Notes under the pieces: generated by a model
Database searches by the model: none
What the model was told of the DNA's origin: nothing
What the model saw: the letters and a program-made list of their open reading frames with translations, nothing else
From: Flavobacterium limi
Lineage (GTDB): Bacteria > Bacteroidota > Bacteroidia > Flavobacteriales > Flavobacteriaceae
NCBI RefSeq assembly: GCF_010645075.1
Contig: NZ_JAADZV010000007.1
Coordinates: forward strand, 62,001-126,000
Direction of reading: 5' to 3'
Length of the DNA stretch: 64,000 nucleotides
Position numbers and translations under genes: made by a program
Shown: piece by piece, positions 1 through 8,272 of the stretch
How the letters are laid out: each line of letters starts with the position of its first letter
Position numbering within the stretch: the first letter of the stretch is position 1

Positions 1-262
1 AAAAGGTGCCACTAATAAAGAGGCTGCTAATGCAAAAAGTACAGCAAACAAAGAAGCTGCAAAAGCTAAAGATGCAGCTGACAAGGCTAAGAAGTCTGCT
101 TCAAAAACAAGCACTAAAACTTTAAAAGAAACAAATGAGAAGGCTCCAAAAGTAGCCGATAAAGTTACCGGAGAATACAATGGTAAAAAAGTCTATACCG
201 GACCAAAAGGCGGAAGATATTACATTAACAAAAACGGTAATAAGACATATATCCAGGATTAA
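1..262 (+). CDS. C-terminal part of a basic-adaptor-domain protein (partial)
   Basis: The window opens inside this gene; 86 codons are readable from base 2 to the TAA at 260-262. The visible part starts with an Ala/Lys-rich, low-complexity stretch resembling histone-H1-like tails, then ends in YNGKKVYTGPKGGRYYINKN and a short tail. The GKKVYTGPKGGRYYI pattern matches, from memory, the small PBCV-specific basic adaptor domain, thought to bind DNA or chromatin but not well characterised in Bacteroidetes. The N-terminus lies outside the window, so the full architecture is unknown. A strong hairpin terminator follows 18 bases after the stop. Confidence 0.75.
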   Translation, partial: KGATNKEAANAKSTANKEAAKAKDAADKAKKSASKTSTKTLKETNEKAPKVADKVTGEYNGKKVYTGPKGGRYYINKNGNKTYIQD

Positions 263-279
263 AAACTTTCTGTCTGACC

Positions 280-319
280 AAAAAAGTCCGGATTTCTATT
301 GAGAAGTCCGGACTTTTTT
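280..319 (+). terminator. Rho-independent terminator of the basic-adaptor gene
   Basis: A perfect 13-bp inverted repeat (280-292 with 307-319, core AGTCCGGA/TCCGGACT) with a 14-base loop. The arms begin with A-runs and end in T-runs, so it could act in both directions. It lies directly behind the stop at 262. Confidence 0.85.
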
Positions 320-360
320 AGTTTATTCATTAAAAAGAAGTTATCTATATCCCAAAGGGC

Positions 361-382
361 TTCGACTCCGCTCAGCCTGACA
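361..382. repeat. Short dispersed intergenic repeat (TCGACTCCGCTCAG box), copy 1
   Basis: TTCGACTCCGCTCAG followed by CCTGACA. A second copy of TCGACTCCGCTCAG followed by GGTGACA lies at 37668-37688 before the DUF3098 gene. The rest of 320-550 shows no convincing gene: the only open frame there (299-493) reads through the terminator and this repeat. Confidence 0.6.
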
Positions 383-550
383 TTCTTTATTCAATTACTG
401 GCTAGAATTAATTTTTCATTGAATTTTGATTTGACATTTATTGCAGTTGAAGTTGACATTGATATGATATTGAAGTTAATTTTTGGAATCTGAATTTCAG
501 AGTTAATAATTTAGTAATGTATCCGAAATAACAAAAAAAGAGTATTTTTT

Positions 551-558
551 TATCTTCG
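551..558 (+). promoter_or_regulatory. Candidate Bacteroidetes -7 element of the glycosyltransferase gene
   Basis: TATCTTCG resembles TAnnTTTG (one mismatch) and sits 16 bases before the ATG at 575. It overlaps the vicinity of the upstream in-frame TTG at 560, arguing that translation starts at 575. Confidence 0.45.
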
Positions 559-574
559 TTTGAAAATCGCCAAT

Positions 575-1645
575 ATGAGCATTGAATATACTGCCAATAA
601 AACAATTTTAATAACTCCTTTAAACTGGGGATTAGGTCATGCTACGAGATGCATCCCAATTATAAAAGCTTTACAGGATAATAATTATATCCCCATAATT
701 GCTTCAGACGGAATTGCATTGGCATTACTGCAAAAAGAATTTCCATATATACAAACATTAGAACTTCCTTCTTACCATATTGAATATGCCAAAAACGGTA
801 AAAATTTTAAATGGAAACTGATTAAAAGCTTACCTAAAATGATTACTGCTATTCTAGATGAAAAGAAAATAGTGAATTCATGGATAAGAAAGTATGATAT
901 TGACGGCATAATTTCTGACAACAGACTTGGCGTTTTCAGCAAAAAGGTACCTTCAGTATTTATCACACACCAATTGAATGTGATGACCGGAAATACTACA
1001 AAATTCACTAGTAAATGTCATCAGTATTTTATAAAAAAATACGATCAGTGCTGGATTCCTGATACAGATGGAGACCCAAATTTAACAGGTGATCTGGGGC
1101 ATTTGAAAGACAATGATTTACCTCTGAAATACATAGGGCCTTTAAGCAGAATGCGCCAGAAAGAAACCCCGAAGCAATATGATTTAATGATAATACTTTC
1201 AGGACCTGAACCTCAACGAACTATGCTTGAAGAAAAACTGCAAAATGAGATCGTTCGATATACGGGCAATATTGTATTTGTAAAAGGTGTAGTCGAAAAA
1301 ACACAAACCAAACAGCAAATCAAAAATGTGACATATTACAATTTTATGAATACCAAACAGCTGGAACAGACCTTTAACGAAAGTGATTTGGTTTTATGCC
1401 GATCAGGTTACACGACTGTGATGGATCTGGCAAAACTGGGTAAAAAAGCTTTTTTTATACCAACGCCTGGACAGTATGAACAGGAATATTTAGCGATAAA
1501 ACTTCAGGATGAGCAATTGGTACCTTATGCAACACAAAACGACTTTACAATTGAAGATCTTTCAAAAGCAAAATCGTTTAAAGGTTTGTCCCAATTCAAA
1601 AACAATATCGACTGGGAATCTCTGTTTACTGTTTTTGAGAAGTAA
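575..1645 (+). CDS. GT28/MurG-like glycosyltransferase
   Basis: A 356-residue protein with the two-Rossmann-domain layout of the GT-B fold. The N-terminal half has the glycine-rich acceptor loop WGLGHATR (about residues 18-25). The C-terminal half has RSGYTTVMDLAKLGKKAFFI followed by PTPGQYEQEYLA (about 275-310), which corresponds to the nucleotide-sugar binding region of MurG-type enzymes. No signal peptide or membrane helix is seen, so a cytoplasmic or membrane-peripheral enzyme is likely. The substrate is unknown; it is not MurG itself because it is not in a cell-wall cluster and lacks the overall MurG sequence. The ATG at 575 is preferred over the TTG at 560 because of the -7-like element at 551-558. 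Its neighbours give no pathway. Confidence 0.8.
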   Translation: MSIEYTANKTILITPLNWGLGHATRCIPIIKALQDNNYIPIIASDGIALALLQKEFPYIQTLELPSYHIEYAKNGKNFKWKLIKSLPKMITAILDEKKIVNSWIRKYDIDGIISDNRLGVFSKKVPSVFITHQLNVMTGNTTKFTSKCHQYFIKKYDQCWIPDTDGDPNLTGDLGHLKDNDLPLKYIGPLSRMRQKETPKQYDLMIILSGPEPQRTMLEEKLQNEIVRYTGNIVFVKGVVEKTQTKQQIKNVTYYNFMNTKQLEQTFNESDLVLCRSGYTTVMDLAKLGKKAFFIPTPGQYEQEYLAIKLQDEQLVPYATQNDFTIEDLSKAKSFKGLSQFKNNIDWESLFTVFEK

Positions 1646-1646
1646 T

Positions 1647-2945
1647 TTAGAAATTGAACTGCGCCTGCAATCGCAATAAATTTCCTTGTTGTCTGTTAAC
1701 AGGCAGAGCACTGTCTTCAAATGTTCTGTCGGCAATAACATACTCTGCGACTAATTCAAATGCTTTAATCGGCTGCCATTCCACACCAATTTGATAATCT
1801 CTTACAACGTAACTTCTCGCATCTTTTTCATATTTTTTACCTCCGTCATAATACTGAAATTTGGCAAAAGGATAAATATGCTGTTTTTTAATGTCCCATT
1901 TATAATTCAGTAAAACGTAACCTCCATTTAAATCTGTAACGTCAACGGAATTTGTTGTCGGATTGTAACGGGGACCAGTACCAATATTATACTCGGTCTG
2001 AATACCAAAAGGTTTTGGATATAAAACAAAAGTAGCCCCTATTCTTTCATCCTTTACATATTGTGGATCACTGTTAACTGTTACGCCCGAAGAAACTTCT
2101 CCGGTAAAAGCCCATTTTCCGGTATAGGCCTGAATTCCTGGCTCAATAATCTGGTTTCCAATAACAAACGGATAAGTCAGCCTTGCTACCACATTTAAAT
2201 CTCTGTTTCCGTCTATTTTGTTGGCTATTTGTCCATTGTAGGCTCCCAGGGCAAAAACCCCAAAATCACCAGAACCTTTGAAACCGTCTTTTACCAGCAT
2301 TTCAAAACGCTGCCTGATTTCTGCTGGTGCCCAATAAAAGAATAATCCTAAATCACGTTCGTTAGATATTGCACTATTTATACCATCTGCACGGTCTAAA
2401 GTCAGACGCTGCGAACTGGACTGCATGTTCTCGAATCCATACGGAATTTTGCTCTGTCCGATGCGTACCCGATATTCTCTTTTTTTATCAAAAGAAAGAT
2501 CAAAATACAAATCGCGAATCTGAACAAAGTTATTAAGACCACTGCCTGGTGAGCTCGCAAAGTCAGGCTGAAAATAGAAAAACACATTTGGATGAACCTG
2601 TCCTGAAAATACTAAACGTGCACGTCGTATAAAAAGTCCGTTATTTGCTTTTGCATCAGGAGCAGTTGAAGTTGTTCCCCAGGATTTATCACACTGATCG
2701 CAGGAAACTTTGTCATTTGTAGAAAACAAACCGTTGTATCTTATTTGTGCATAACCTCTTAAAGAGATTCTGTCATACCAGTGTTCTTCAATCCCTCCAC
2801 CGGATTTAGTATCAGGAAGTTTTGCCTTATTAATAGAATCTAAAATACGCATCACTTCGTTTTTTACATCCTGTTTATTCAATTCCTGCGCATTTGCACC
2901 GGTGAGAAGCAGTACTAAAGCTGCTATTAATGTCCTTTTTATCAT
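1647..2945 (-). CDS. Porin of the phosphate-selective O/P family
   Basis: Outer-membrane beta-barrel of 432 residues with a signal peptide (about 1-19, ending GANAQ) and a terminal Phe (LQAQFNF) typical of barrels. After a short polar linker comes ISLRGYAQIRYN, then RRARLVFSGQVHPNVFFYFQ, the usual opening of phosphate-selective porin O/P (OprO/OprP) homologues. A CDQC pair sits in an early loop. Such porins channel phosphate or polyphosphate across the outer membrane. It lies downstream of and co-directional with PhoR/PhoB-like genes and carries a triple 11-bp-spaced repeat just upstream of its -7 element, consistent with phosphate-starvation control (inference). The gap to the glycosyltransferase stop is one base, convergent. 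Substrate specificity cannot be read from the sequence. Confidence 0.85.
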   Translation of the reverse strand: MIKRTLIAALVLLLTGANAQELNKQDVKNEVMRILDSINKAKLPDTKSGGGIEEHWYDRISLRGYAQIRYNGLFSTNDKVSCDQCDKSWGTTSTAPDAKANNGLFIRRARLVFSGQVHPNVFFYFQPDFASSPGSGLNNFVQIRDLYFDLSFDKKREYRVRIGQSKIPYGFENMQSSSQRLTLDRADGINSAISNERDLGLFFYWAPAEIRQRFEMLVKDGFKGSGDFGVFALGAYNGQIANKIDGNRDLNVVARLTYPFVIGNQIIEPGIQAYTGKWAFTGEVSSGVTVNSDPQYVKDERIGATFVLYPKPFGIQTEYNIGTGPRYNPTTNSVDVTDLNGGYVLLNYKWDIKKQHIYPFAKFQYYDGGKKYEKDARSYVVRDYQIGVEWQPIKAFELVAEYVIADRTFEDSALPVNRQQGNLLRLQAQFNF

Positions 2946-2973
2946 TTTTTCTATTGCCCTTAATTTCAGGATG

Positions 2974-3019
2974 CAAAGATGTAACTACCTGTGTTAAGAA
3001 ATCATTAACCAGATGTTAT
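2974..3019 (-). promoter_or_regulatory. Porin promoter with triple 11-bp direct repeat (candidate Pho box)
   Basis: On the minus strand three pentamers follow each other at exactly 11 bp: ATAAC (3019-3015), TTAAT (3008-3004), TTAAC (2997-2993). Eleven bases later comes CATCTTTG (2981-2974), a one-mismatch TAnnTTTG element. OmpR/PhoB-class regulators bind direct repeats with about one helical turn spacing. The same arrangement occurs at 5250-5276 and 8183-8209. Confidence 0.55.
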
Positions 3020-3112
3020 TATAATAAAAATTTAATGTTACGGGTCAAATTCTTGTGTTGATTTATTGTTAAAACCGTTGTTTTACAGCTTTTACAAAAA
3101 GTGAACTTACAA

Positions 3113-4192
3113 TTATTTAACCTCAGCTTTTGCCGTTTTATTTGCTTTTTCAAGCGTAAAAGAGAATTCCGAACCAATACCGAACTCACTTTCTACATAC
3201 ACTTTCTCCTTATGCGCTTCAATTATATGTTTCACAATTGCCAAACCTAAACCGGAGCCACCTTCAGAGCGTGTTCCGCTTTTATCGACTCTGTAAAAGC
3301 GTTCGAAAAGACGTGAAATATTTTGTTTTTCAACCCCTTCGCCATTATCGCTAATACGAATTAAGACTTTTTTCTTAGTGAGATTTACTACACCAACTTC
3401 AGTCAAGCCTCCTTCTTTTCCGTATTTGATAGAGTTTACAATCAAATTTTCCAAAACCTGCTGAATTCTGTCTTTATCCCCTTTCACTATTAAGGATTGA
3501 ACATTCTTGCTTTCGAATGCTAATTTGATTTTCTTTTTATCAGCTTTCATTTCCAATAAATCAAAAACATTGCGAATCAATTCGACGATATCAAATTCGA
3601 TAATATTTAAATCCAGATCACCTGACTCTAATTTGGTAATCATATCAAGATCTTCAACGATGTAGATCAGGCGTTCTACTCCTTTTTCTGCACGCTTTAA
3701 ATACTTTTTCCGAATGGTTTTGTCATCCATCGCACCGTCCAGCAAAGTCGAAACATATCCCTGAACCGTAAATAATGGTGTTTTAAGTTCGTGTGAAACG
3801 TTTCCTAAAAATTCTCTTCGGTATTGTTCCCTGATTTCGAGCATTTCAATTTCGAGTTTTTTATCGGTTGCAAATTTTTTCACCTCACGGGAAAGCGTTT
3901 CCATATCGGTAGTAATTGGCTGGTTGATAAGAGGCGTTGATTCAAGCAAGGAAACCTCATCGTAGATTTTCTTAACTCTTCTGTAAATAAAACGCTCAAC
4001 GCGATATTGTAATACTAAAAATGAAAAGATGTAAACTGAGATTAAAAAGATTATTCCAAATCCTGCCTGATACTTTAACTGATTCTTATAAAACATATTC
4101 ATGAGCAACAACACAAATCCCGTTGTAAACAAGCTTATGTACAATGCCGATTTGATAGCAAATCTGTAGGTTTTTTTGAAATTGATTTTCAT
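3113..4192 (-). CDS. PhoR-like sensor histidine kinase
   Basis: A 359-residue membrane kinase: two transmembrane helices (about 12-33 and 44-63) with only a very short periplasmic loop, a cytoplasmic linker, then HisKA with SHELKTPL (phospho-acceptor His134), an N box (NLIVNSIKYG, about 249-258), G1 DNGEGV (about 282-287) and G2 GSGLGLAIVK (about 312-321). The short periplasmic part is typical of PhoR/ResE-type kinases, which sense indirectly. The PhoB-like regulator is 214 bases upstream on the same strand and a phosphate porin lies downstream, so phosphate sensing is the best guess, not proven. The gap to the regulator holds a long nested inverted repeat. Confidence 0.85.
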   Translation of the reverse strand: MKINFKKTYRFAIKSALYISLFTTGFVLLLMNMFYKNQLKYQAGFGIIFLISVYIFSFLVLQYRVERFIYRRVKKIYDEVSLLESTPLINQPITTDMETLSREVKKFATDKKLEIEMLEIREQYRREFLGNVSHELKTPLFTVQGYVSTLLDGAMDDKTIRKKYLKRAEKGVERLIYIVEDLDMITKLESGDLDLNIIEFDIVELIRNVFDLLEMKADKKKIKLAFESKNVQSLIVKGDKDRIQQVLENLIVNSIKYGKEGGLTEVGVVNLTKKKVLIRISDNGEGVEKQNISRLFERFYRVDKSGTRSEGGSGLGLAIVKHIIEAHKEKVYVESEFGIGSEFSFTLEKANKTAKAEVK

Positions 4193-4229
4193 TTAAATTA
4201 AATTAATTAACCATTAAGGGAAGAATTTC

Positions 4230-4387
4230 ACCATATAAATAATATAAGTTCATTTAAAAAGCAAACTTGTTTTTTATGCCTTAAATGAATTGTAAAAAAG
4301 TCAATCTTCATCAAAGTATTAAATTTGACAAAGATTGACTTCGATTATGATAGTATAAATTTAATGAACTTATATTATTTATATGGT
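4230..4387. repeat. Nested inverted repeat between the PhoB-like and PhoR-like genes
   Basis: Outer arms of 25 bp are perfect inverted copies (4230-4254 with 4363-4387; they contain CCATATAAATAATATAAG). Inside them is a second perfect 11-bp inverted pair (AAGTCAATCTT 4298-4308, AAGATTGACTT 4331-4341). The whole 158 bases can fold into one long two-part hairpin. It fills nearly the whole intergenic gap and may be a processing or attenuation structure between the two genes, or a small mobile palindrome. Confidence 0.8.
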
Positions 4388-4406
4388 TCAAATTTATACT
4401 GAATAT

Positions 4407-5090
4407 TTAAGCTTCAAATTTATAGCCTACTCCTTTTATGGTTTTAAAAAGATCTTCGCCAATTTTTTCGCGCAATTTTCGGATATGCACATCTATTGTT
4501 CTTCCGCCTACTACCACTTCATTGCCCCAAACCTTATCTAAGATTTCATCTCTTTTAAATACTTTTCCGGGTTTTGAAGCCAGTAAATAAAACAATTCAA
4601 ATTCTTTTCTTGGCAGTGAAATCTCGATTTTATCTTTAATAATTTTGTATTCTTCACGATTGATTTCTATTCCGCCTACATTTAAGGTATCTGTAACTAC
4701 TTCCTGTTCTTTTAACCTTCTTAACAAAGCCTTTACTTTACTTACTAGTACCTTTGGCTTAATAGGCTTTGTAATATAATCATCAGCACCCGCGTCAAAA
4801 CCAGCCACTTGGGAGTAATCTTCACTTCTGGCAGTCAAAAATGTTATGATAACGTTATTTAATTCAGGGATTTTTCTGATGTTTTCGCAGGCTTCCATTC
4901 CGTCCATTTCGGCCATCATTACATCCATAATGATTAATTCCGGCAATTCTTTCTGAGCCTTTGCTATAGCTTCTTTTCCGTTTGAAGCCGTTACAATCTG
5001 ATAGCCCTCCTGAGCAAGGTTATAGCCAACGATTTCTAAGATATCCGGTTCATCATCAACTAATAAAATCTTGGTTTGTGTTTTTTTCAT
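4407..5090 (-). CDS. PhoB/OmpR-family response regulator
   Basis: A 227-residue regulator with a receiver domain (acidic pocket DDE at 12-14, phospho-acceptor Asp56 in MDVMM, Thr86, Lys108 in TKP) followed by a winged-helix DNA-binding domain with LPRKEFELFYLLASKPGKVF and the conserved C-terminal GRTIDVHIRKLREKIG and IKGVGYKF. The ATG at 5088-5090 is chosen; the open frame extends to a TTG at 5097-5099 with no support. It precedes the sensor kinase on the same strand and diverges from a TonB receptor gene. It is the obvious candidate to bind the 11-bp-phased repeats found at three nearby promoters. Confidence 0.88.
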   Translation of the reverse strand: MKKTQTKILLVDDEPDILEIVGYNLAQEGYQIVTASNGKEAIAKAQKELPELIIMDVMMAEMDGMEACENIRKIPELNNVIITFLTARSEDYSQVAGFDAGADDYITKPIKPKVLVSKVKALLRRLKEQEVVTDTLNVGGIEINREEYKIIKDKIEISLPRKEFELFYLLASKPGKVFKRDEILDKVWGNEVVVGGRTIDVHIRKLREKIGEDLFKTIKGVGYKFEA

Positions 5091-5249
5091 AAATAACAAA
5101 AATTGAGTTTTTTACATCAAATTTCCTTTAATATATATTCGATGTTTTTTATTTCACAGCGTAAATATAGTAATAAAAGAACCGTATAAAATTGGAGTTA
5201 ACGGTAATTTAATCTGGTAACAATTTGATAATCTTGACAACACAAAAAC

Positions 5250-5294
5250 ATAACAAGTGCCTAACATGAACTTTACAGTGCGTTTATTTCTTTG
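5250..5294 (+). promoter_or_regulatory. TonB receptor promoter with triple 11-bp direct repeat (candidate Pho box)
   Basis: ATAAC (5250-5254), CTAAC (5261-5265) and TTTAC (5272-5276) are spaced exactly 11 bp. Ten bases later comes TTTCTTTG (5287-5294), a -7-like element, 29 bases before the ATG. A further TTAAC/TTAAT pair at 11 bp lies upstream (5198-5213), nearer the divergent regulator gene. Confidence 0.55.
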
Positions 5295-5323
5295 CACCAA
5301 AATAAATTAACACAACACTGAAA

Positions 5324-8074
5324 ATGAAATTCAATTTAAAATTTCTAATTATTGCATTATTTATCTGTTCGATTTCTATCGCACAAAACAAAGGTACGAT
5401 TTCCGGAGTATTAACCGACAAAGAAACGAATAATGAAGCACTTCCTTTTGCAAATATTTTAATTAAAGGAACAAACATTAGTACCAACACTGACATTGAC
5501 GGAAAATATTCCTTATCTGTAAATCCGGGAGACTACACTGTTATTTTTAGTTTCGTTGGATATGAATCTGTAGAAAAAGCTGTTACTGTTAAAGCAAATG
5601 AAACTACCACTGTTAATCAGGTATTATCTTCAGGAGGCTATACACTGAAAGATGTTGTTGTAAAATCATCAACAGTGAACAGACAAAAAGAATCCGCTTT
5701 ACTTCTGGAACAAAAAAATGCTGTAGATATAAAACAGACTATCGGTGCACAAGAACTTTCCAGAAAAGGAGTTAGTGATGTTGCGGCCGCTGTTGCAAAA
5801 ACTACGGGTATCACAAAACAGGAAGGAACAGGAAATATATTCGTAAGAGGTTTAGGTGACCGTTACAATTCTACTACTATGAACGGATTACCAATGCCGT
5901 CAAATGATCCGGAAAAGAAAAACATCAATTTGGATATTTTTTCTACCGATATTGTGGAATATGTTTCTATTGACAAAGTTTATAACAGTAAATTATACGG
6001 AGATTTCGCCGGAGGAAATGTGGATATTATCTCTAAAGATTATAAAGGTGACGGATTCTTCAAAATTGAAATGGGTTCAAATGTAAACACAAATGCATTA
6101 GCCGAGGATAACTTCAAGCTACAAAAAGGCACTGGAAGTTTTGGATTTTCAAATCCATCAATTCCAAGCAATTCTCTTACCGAATATAATTACAACACCT
6201 TACAGATGGATGGTAAAGTTCCTTTTGCAGGATCAATTAACTTATCTGGCGGAAAATCTTTTAACGTTGGGGAAGATGGGAAATTAGGCTTTTTTGCTAC
6301 AGCAAATTACAGCAATGAATATGCCTCTATTAAAGATGGTTCTGCTAAAGGAGGTGTAAACGGTGCTGGTGTTATAAACAAGGATTTCAATTCTTACACT
6401 GACATGAGTTATCAAACAAATGCGACCGGCTTATTGAATATTGGCTATAAAATTAATTCAGCTAATAAAATTAATTTCAATACAGCATACATCAATACAT
6501 CCACACAGTCTAAAGAAGAATATTACGGATATATTGTTGATATAGCAGATGAAGGAAACGGATTGATTCGTCGTTTTAACTACGAAAAAAACAGTCTTTG
6601 GATCAATCAGTTATTGGGTGATCACAAATTATCAGACAGATCAAAATTATATTGGGGAACATCGTACAACCTTATTGACAGTTCAATGCCGGACAGGGTT
6701 CAGAACATTTTAAGAAATGAACCTAATGGTTATGTTATATCTACTGTTTCCCGACCTGATAACAACAGATATTTTCAAGAACTAAAAGAAGATGAATTAG
6801 CGGTAAATGCTGCGGTTGATTATAAATTTGGAAAATCTTCAGATGATGAATATAAAGGAAAAATTACTTTAGGAGCATCAGGAAGAATCAAAAGCAGAGA
6901 TTTTGAAGCTACTCAATTCAACTTTCAGTCAAATAACGATTACAGAAACTTTATCGTTGATCCAAATAACTTAGATTTATTTTATAATAATACAAATCTA
7001 CAAAACGGATACTTTGACATCTATACTTTTAGAGGAAATGCAGAAGTTCCAAATGCATTAGATCCACAAACATACAACGGTAAACAAACTATTTTTGGTG
7101 GATTTGCCAATACAGAATATAAATTCAACAAGTTAACTGCTGTATTAGGACTTCGTTTAGAATCTGTAGTTCAGGATGTAGAGTGGGATACGCAATTGGG
7201 TGATGTTGGAGACGACCAATTAAGTAAAATAGCATTTTTACCAAGTTTGGTAATGAAATACGAATTGAATGAAAAACAAAATTTACGTTTTGGTTTTAGT
7301 AAAACATACACATTGCCTCAATTTAAAGAAAGAGCTTTGTTTGTATACGAAGAAGTATTACAGGTAAAAGTAGGTAATCCATATCTGTACGAATCTGATG
7401 ATTACAACTTAGATATCAAATGGGAAATGTTCCCTAAAAGCGATGAGTTAATCTCGCTTACTGCTTTTGGAAAATATATCCTCAACCCAATGAACGAAGT
7501 TACGATTGCCTCATCTTCTAATGACATTTCATACATCAACACTGGAGATTATGGATATGTCGCAGGAGCAGAAGTCGAATACCGTAAACAAATTCTCAGT
7601 ATTGATGACAACAAAAAACTTACTGCTGGAATTAATGCATCATACCTATACAGCAATCAGGAATTAAATTCTGAAAAAGTAATTGAAGAAACAGATTATC
7701 AGGTTGATTTCACTAATTCAAAAAGTCAGTTTACAGGAGCTTCAGATTTACTATTAAACGCAGATCTTTCATACCTGACTCAATGGAGCAATAACGAAAA
7801 AAGTTTAAATACAACTGTTGCTTACTCTTACTTCTCTGACAGAATAAATGCTATTGGTACAAACGGAAGAGGAGATCTGGTAGACAAAGCATTTGGCTCA
7901 TTAGATTTTATTGCAAAAACTAAATTGAATAAAAGCTTAGGATTAGATTTAGTTGTAAGAAACATTCTAAACCCTAAAATCAACAGAGTTCAGGAAAATG
8001 CTTCTGGTGATGTAAACATGTTATCATACAAAAAAGGTATGGGAATTAGTTTTAAACTAAACTATACTTTCTAA
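5324..8074 (+). CDS. TonB-dependent receptor with carboxypeptidase-regulatory domain
   Basis: A 916-residue outer-membrane receptor. Signal peptide about 1-20 (ends SISIAQ), then a carboxypeptidase-regulatory-like beta-sandwich (about 24-105: GTISGVLTDKE, IDGKYSLSVNPGDYTVIFSF), then the plug (about 115-240: VSDVAAAVAKTTGI, GNIFVRGLGDRYNSTTMNG, YGDFAGGNVDIISKD) and a barrel ending in KLNYTF. It lacks the overall look of SusC, so it is more like Oar/FecA-type receptors with an N-terminal regulatory domain. It diverges from the PhoB-like gene, is followed by a surface lipoprotein, and its promoter shares repeats with the porin. I infer uptake of a phosphorus source in energised fashion through TonB; the ligand is unknown. 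Confidence 0.88.
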   Translation: MKFNLKFLIIALFICSISIAQNKGTISGVLTDKETNNEALPFANILIKGTNISTNTDIDGKYSLSVNPGDYTVIFSFVGYESVEKAVTVKANETTTVNQVLSSGGYTLKDVVVKSSTVNRQKESALLLEQKNAVDIKQTIGAQELSRKGVSDVAAAVAKTTGITKQEGTGNIFVRGLGDRYNSTTMNGLPMPSNDPEKKNINLDIFSTDIVEYVSIDKVYNSKLYGDFAGGNVDIISKDYKGDGFFKIEMGSNVNTNALAEDNFKLQKGTGSFGFSNPSIPSNSLTEYNYNTLQMDGKVPFAGSINLSGGKSFNVGEDGKLGFFATANYSNEYASIKDGSAKGGVNGAGVINKDFNSYTDMSYQTNATGLLNIGYKINSANKINFNTAYINTSTQSKEEYYGYIVDIADEGNGLIRRFNYEKNSLWINQLLGDHKLSDRSKLYWGTSYNLIDSSMPDRVQNILRNEPNGYVISTVSRPDNNRYFQELKEDELAVNAAVDYKFGKSSDDEYKGKITLGASGRIKSRDFEATQFNFQSNNDYRNFIVDPNNLDLFYNNTNLQNGYFDIYTFRGNAEVPNALDPQTYNGKQTIFGGFANTEYKFNKLTAVLGLRLESVVQDVEWDTQLGDVGDDQLSKIAFLPSLVMKYELNEKQNLRFGFSKTYTLPQFKERALFVYEEVLQVKVGNPYLYESDDYNLDIKWEMFPKSDELISLTAFGKYILNPMNEVTIASSSNDISYINTGDYGYVAGAEVEYRKQILSIDDNKKLTAGINASYLYSNQELNSEKVIEETDYQVDFTNSKSQFTGASDLLLNADLSYLTQWSNNEKSLNTTVAYSYFSDRINAIGTNGRGDLVDKAFGSLDFIAKTKLNKSLGLDLVVRNILNPKINRVQENASGDVNMLSYKKGMGISFKLNYTF

Positions 8075-8093
8075 GATAAAAACATAAGTAGAT

Positions 8094-8128
8094 AAGGGAC
8101 TGGCATTTTTGTCAGTCCTTTCTTTTTT
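8094..8128 (+). terminator. Terminator behind the TonB receptor gene
   Basis: Stem GGACTG (8097-8102) with CAGTCC (8113-8118), flanked by A and T bases, followed by a TCTTTTTT tract. It separates the receptor from the lipoprotein, so the latter needs its own promoter. Confidence 0.75.
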
Positions 8129-8182
8129 GCAGAATATTAATTTAACACCATAACATTCACTTAATACAAAAGTGTCTTTTTT

Positions 8183-8238
8183 TTAAACTAACAATTACAC
8201 TCGCTTAACATCTAAAAAAGATTTCCGGTTCATCTTTG
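8183..8238 (+). promoter_or_regulatory. Lipoprotein promoter with triple 11-bp direct repeat
   Basis: TTAAA (8183-8187), ATTAC (8194-8198) and TTAAC (8205-8209) are spaced exactly 11 bp; CATCTTTG (8231-8238) follows after 21 bases, about one helical turn further than at the porin and receptor promoters. A separate ATAAC/TTAAT pair at 11 bp lies at 8150-8165. Confidence 0.5.
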
Positions 8239-8272
8239 CAATAGAAAACAAACACAAATTATTAAAACAATT

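Noticed and set aside
299..493. Open frame of 64 codons
   Set aside because: It reads through the terminator arm and the TCGACTCCGCTCAG repeat, has no signal or family, and no promoter.
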